Origin: Halarcobacter sp.
GTDB taxonomy: Bacteria > Campylobacterota > Campylobacteria > Campylobacterales > Arcobacteraceae
Direction of reading: 5' to 3'
Assembly (NCBI RefSeq): GCF_963675975.1
Contig: NZ_OY780939.1
Coordinates: 620,001-684,000 of the forward strand
Length of the DNA: 64,000 nucleotides
The position numbers were made by a program, and so were the translations under genes. The notes beneath the pieces were generated by a model. The model had not been told where the DNA came from, did no database searches, and saw only the letters and a list, made by a program, of their open reading frames with translations. Of this stretch, positions 60,840-64,000 are shown piece by piece (position 1 is the first letter of the stretch; every line of letters starts with the position of its first letter).

Positions 60840-62192
60840 TTAATGCCCAAAAACCTCCAAAGTTGATTCACTAAGTGTTGGATGGGCAAAAATCATTTTT
60901 GATAAATCTTTTAAAGTAAGTTTTGCATTTATGGCAACTAAAAATTGATGTATCAACTCAGTTGCTTCATTTCCTACAATACCAGCTCCTAAAATAGTTT
61001 CAGACTCTTCATCATAGATGATTTTTATAAACCCACTATCATCACCTTTTATTTTAGCTTTTGCACTTGTTTTAAAAAACACTTTTTTTGTTTTAAATTT
61101 TACACCTTGCTCTTTTAAAGAGTATTCACTTTCCCCTATTGATGCAACTTGTGGAGAGCAAAAAGTAACAGATGGGAAAATAGCTTTTTGAGGTAAGGCT
61201 TCATGGTTTAAAATTTTGTTTGCAACCCTTTTTGCTTCATAATAAGCCACATGGGCTAAAGCAGGAGATCTTATAACATCACCTATTGCATATATTTTTT
61301 TGTTAGTTTCTGATTGTAAATTTGAGTCCACCTCTACAAAACCATTGTCACTTGCTATATTTGCTTTTTCCAGATTTAGCTCACTTGTATTTGGAACTCT
61401 TCCAATAGAGATTAAAACCTTATCAAATTTTAACACCTCTTGTTTTTTCCCTAAATCAAGTGTAACTTGAACCCCATCTTCTAAAACCTCATATTCAATA
61501 ATATTTGCTTTTACATCAACTTTTATTCCACTTCTCTCAAACTCTCTTTTGATGGTTTTTCCCATATCATCATCTTCTATAGGAAGAAGCTTTGGTGTAA
61601 ACTCTGCAATATGTGTTTTAACTCCTAGTGAGTGAAAAAATGTAGCAAACTCACACCCAATAGCTCCACCACCAACTATTAAAATAGATTCTGGTAGTTT
61701 ATCAAGGGTAAAAACCTCTTTAGAGGAGATGATTTTACCTTTATCTATTTTCATCAATGGATGTTCCCTATGATTAGAACCAGTTGCTATAATAAACTCA
61801 GAAGCTTCTATAATCTCATCATTTACTTTTATAGAGTTTTCATCTACAAATGAGGCTGTTCCATATTTAATCTCAGCTTTTGCTTTTTTAAGCTTTTTGA
61901 AAATTCCTGTTTTAGTATCACAAATTAGTCTGCATGTATTACTTTTAAGCTTGTCTATATCAAAACCATTTAAAGTAAAATCAACTCCACACTCTTTGAA
62001 ATATGAGGCTTTTTTTGTATATATTGCACTTTCTAAAAAGTTTTTTGCAGGAACACATCCCCAGTTTAGACAAGTTCCACCTAAGTGTTCCTCATCTTTT
62101 TCTATTAAACATACAGATTTTCCACCCTCACCTAATAGGGAAGCTATCTCATATCCTGCCGGTCCTGCTCCTATTACTACTACATCATACAT
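60840..62192 (-). CDS. lpdA: Dihydrolipoyl dehydrogenase
   Basis: The 450-residue flavoprotein carries the N-terminal FAD motif (VVVIGAGPAGYEIA), the redox-active GGTCLNWGCVPAK (Cys41, Cys46), the NAD motif ILIVGGGAIGCEFATFFHSLG and the C-terminal catalytic dyad region AHPTLSE. It reoxidises the lipoyl arm in the glycine cleavage or 2-oxoacid dehydrogenase complexes. It lies one base after lipA; gcvPB, lipA and lpdA form a minus-strand run. Confidence 0.95.
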   Translation of the reverse strand: MYDVVVIGAGPAGYEIASLLGEGGKSVCLIEKDEEHLGGTCLNWGCVPAKNFLESAIYTKKASYFKECGVDFTLNGFDIDKLKSNTCRLICDTKTGIFKKLKKAKAEIKYGTASFVDENSIKVNDEIIEASEFIIATGSNHREHPLMKIDKGKIISSKEVFTLDKLPESILIVGGGAIGCEFATFFHSLGVKTHIAEFTPKLLPIEDDDMGKTIKREFERSGIKVDVKANIIEYEVLEDGVQVTLDLGKKQEVLKFDKVLISIGRVPNTSELNLEKANIASDNGFVEVDSNLQSETNKKIYAIGDVIRSPALAHVAYYEAKRVANKILNHEALPQKAIFPSVTFCSPQVASIGESEYSLKEQGVKFKTKKVFFKTSAKAKIKGDDSGFIKIIYDEESETILGAGIVGNEATELIHQFLVAINAKLTLKDLSKMIFAHPTLSESTLEVFGH

Positions 62193-62193
62193 A

Positions 62194-63084
62194 TTACTCT
62201 CCTACATACTCATGTGCTAAATATGAACTTCTTGTATATGGACTTGAATGAACATACTCAAAGCCTAAATCTAAAGCTATCTGTTTATATTTTTCAAATT
62301 GTGAAGGTCTAACATACTCAACAACTCTTTGAAACTCATTTGATGGTGCCAAATATTGACCAATACTTAAGTAATCACACCCAACATCTCTTAAGTCTTT
62401 CATCACTTGAATCATCTCATCTTCGGTTTCACCAAGCCCTACCATAAGTGCTGTTTTTGTTTTAGCAGTTTTAGGAGCCAAAGCTTTTAATTTTTTTAGA
62501 ACTTGAAGTGATCTTTTATAGTTTGCAGCTTTTCTTATCTTATATAGACTTGGTACTGTTTCCATATTATGCCCCAAAACTACTGCTCCACTATTTGCCA
62601 CAAGTTTTAAAGAGTCCATATCTCCTTGAAAATCAGGGATTAAAAGCTCAACTTTTGTATCTGGTAACTCTTTTAAGATATTTTGAGTTACTTCATAAAA
62701 CTGTCTTGCTCCCCCATCTTTTAAATCATCCCTAGCTGGACTTGTGATAACCACATATTTAAGGTCAAGTAATTTAACAGAAGTTGTTACTTGCTCAATC
62801 TCTTTTTTGTTTACTTCAAGAGGTTTTCCAGTAGCTACATTACAATAGCTACATCTTCTTGTACAAATTGCCCCAAGGATTAGAAAGGTTGCATTTTTTT
62901 TAGAGAAACATTCGCTTATATTTGGGCATTTTGCCTCTTGGCAGATTGTATGGATACCAACATTGTTTAAAAGTTGGTCCATCTCTTTTTGTGCACCAAA
63001 TTGAAGTTTTTTTCTTAGCCACTCTGGTTTTCTACCATTGTCACTGTTTTTTATTGTTTCCCTAATATTCATTTTTTTAGTCAT
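62194..63084 (-). CDS. lipA: Lipoyl synthase
   Basis: A 296-residue radical SAM enzyme that inserts two sulfur atoms into octanoyl groups. The auxiliary cluster motif is CQEAKCPNISEC (Cys-x4-Cys-x5-Cys), and the radical SAM motif is CTRRCSYC (Cys-x3-Cys-x2-Cys). The C-terminal SSPYTRSSYLAHEYVG includes the RSSY serine ligand. It sits between gcvPB and lpdA, fitting lipoylation of the glycine cleavage H-protein. AAAGG precedes the ATG. Confidence 0.96.
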   Translation of the reverse strand: MTKKMNIRETIKNSDNGRKPEWLRKKLQFGAQKEMDQLLNNVGIHTICQEAKCPNISECFSKKNATFLILGAICTRRCSYCNVATGKPLEVNKKEIEQVTTSVKLLDLKYVVITSPARDDLKDGGARQFYEVTQNILKELPDTKVELLIPDFQGDMDSLKLVANSGAVVLGHNMETVPSLYKIRKAANYKRSLQVLKKLKALAPKTAKTKTALMVGLGETEDEMIQVMKDLRDVGCDYLSIGQYLAPSNEFQRVVEYVRPSQFEKYKQIALDLGFEYVHSSPYTRSSYLAHEYVGE

Positions 63085-63109
63085 TTCTAATCCTTTTAAA
63101 TCTTATCTC

Positions 63110-64000
63110 TTAACAGTCAAAACAAACATCAAGCTCTTTAATAGCTCTTGTATCATCAGGTCTACATACACCTAATGTTTTTGGATATTCTTGGAAAGCT
63201 GCTGCATCCTCTTTTGCTAGTTTTACAGCTTCTATCATCCTGTCACAAAACTCATCAATAGTTTGCTTGTTTTCTGTTTCAGTTGGCTCTATCATAATTG
63301 CTTCTTTTACAATCAATGGGAAATAAACAGTTGGTGCATGAAGACCAAAATCTAAAAGATATTTTGCTATATCCATAGCTGTTACTTTATACTCTTTAGC
63401 AAGTGTTTTTGCAGAGAATACACACTCATGCATACATAAAGTATCATAAGGCATATCAAAATACTCTCTTAGTCTTACTCTTATGTAATTGGCATTTAGT
63501 ACTGCTTTTGAACTGGCATTTTTCATCCCATTTCCACCTAAGATTGTCATATAAACAATTGCTCTTAATGAGATTCCATAGTTTCCAAAAAATGGTGATA
63601 TTTTTCCAATAGAATCACTCCCGCCATTTGAAAATTGATACTCTCCATCAACTTTTTTTATTCCAAGGTCTGGTAAAAATGGTTTTAGTTTTTCATTTAC
63701 CCCAACAGGACCTGAACCTGGACCTCCACCACCGTGAGGAGTTGCAAATGTTTTATGAACATTGATATGAATAACATCAAAACCAATATCTCCTGGTCTT
63801 GCCACACCCATAATTGCATTCATATTTGCTCCATCATAATACATCATTGCATCATACTCATGGGCTAAATCGCAAATCTCTTTTATCTTTTTATTATATA
63901 TACCCAAAGTGTTTGGAACTGTAAGCATTACAGCTGCTACTTCATCAGACATTTTCGCTTTGAAAGCTTCAAAATCCATAGCACCATTTTCATCTGATTT
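63110..64000 (-). CDS. gcvPB: Glycine dehydrogenase (decarboxylating) subunit 2, partial
   Basis: The frame is open to the right end of the window (codons for KSDENGA precede the first ATG at 63979), so the 5' part is missing. The visible 297 residues are the C-terminal part of the P-protein beta subunit: VPNTLGIYNKKIKEICDLAH, the PLP lysine motif HINVHKTFATPHGGGGPGSGPVG and late FQEYPKTLGVCRPDDTRAIKELDVCF. It decarboxylates glycine with the H-protein. A split gcvPA/gcvPB is expected; gcvPA is outside the window. Confidence 0.93.
   Translation of the reverse strand, partial: KSDENGAMDFEAFKAKMSDEVAAVMLTVPNTLGIYNKKIKEICDLAHEYDAMMYYDGANMNAIMGVARPGDIGFDVIHINVHKTFATPHGGGGPGSGPVGVNEKLKPFLPDLGIKKVDGEYQFSNGGSDSIGKISPFFGNYGISLRAIVYMTILGGNGMKNASSKAVLNANYIRVRLREYFDMPYDTLCMHECVFSAKTLAKEYKVTAMDIAKYLLDFGLHAPTVYFPLIVKEAIMIEPTETENKQTIDEFCDRMIEAVKLAKEDAAAFQEYPKTLGVCRPDDTRAIKELDVCFDC

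Noticed and set aside
63979-64000. ATG at 63979 as true start of gcvPB
   Set aside because: Codons continue upstream without stop to the window edge and match the family; the gene is truncated by the window.

Overview
The window is low-GC, densely packed chromosomal DNA whose gene content points to a Campylobacterota bacterium of the Arcobacter group. This is an inference from gene families: an ArsS-type sensor kinase, a small DksA-like protein, an assimilatory APS-reductase sulfur cluster, SHP/DHC haemoproteins, and a split glycine decarboxylase next to lipA and lpd. No rRNA, tRNA or CRISPR array was recognised. Nearly all of it is protein coding, with many overlapping stop/start junctions.

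Layout. 1-11.7 kb: housekeeping and small unknown genes (transporters, dienelactone hydrolase, yaaA, SEC-C protein, comEA-like, ung, a LemA/TPM operon, gph). 11.9-17.1 kb: rhodanese, CNNM, DksA-like and Nif3-like genes, then a small accessory patch with two toxin-antitoxin modules (Phd/YafQ-like and HigB/HigA-ImmA) and a WYL-like mini-gene. 17.2-23.7 kb: HI0933 flavoprotein, a MoxR/VWA pair, and a MarR-Bcr-NhaD operon with a tandem MarR box. 23.9-31.7 kb: a complete assimilatory sulfate/cysteine cluster in one direction: metY, a cysteine-free Rrf2 (CymR-like) regulator, cysK, DUF2061, cysH, cysD, cysN, sir. 32-42.4 kb: aminotransferase, phosphoesterase, Crp/Fnr regulator, hsp20 with elaborate heat-shock operators, two small unknown genes with a possible RNA switch, typA, TetR, SulP and glutaminase.

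42.5-58.2 kb is the most unusual stretch. Cluster A (42.5-51.1 kb) joins an FtsX-type ABC transporter, a haem-copper-oxidase-subunit-I-like membrane protein with an incomplete CuB ligand set, an unknown polytopic protein, a YceI-like periplasmic protein, a thioredoxin-fold-like protein, a metallophosphoesterase, an OmpR-type two-component pair and a cytochrome b. Its promoter carries three TTCAT half-sites exactly 11 bp apart, the geometry used by OmpR-family regulators. Cluster B (53.9-58.2 kb) is an SHP (DUF1924)/diheme cytochrome c/cytochrome b set with a Spy-like protein and its own ArsS-like two-component pair. Its cytochrome b-diheme c fusion gene is broken by what looks like one extra C. 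The two cytochrome b proteins are paralogues, so the clusters may be related respiratory or redox-sensing modules.

58.2-64 kb: a polytopic membrane protein with a GT4 glycosyltransferase, a TRIC channel, and on the minus strand gcvPB (cut by the window end), lipA and lpd, the lipoate/glycine-cleavage set. Regulatory signals found by eye include tandem CIRCE-like operators over a consensus promoter and a HAIR-like repeat at hsp20, a three-segment alternative hairpin over a 29-residue gene, a structured leader before sir, and three genes whose -10 box lies six bases from the start codon, suggesting leaderless mRNAs.
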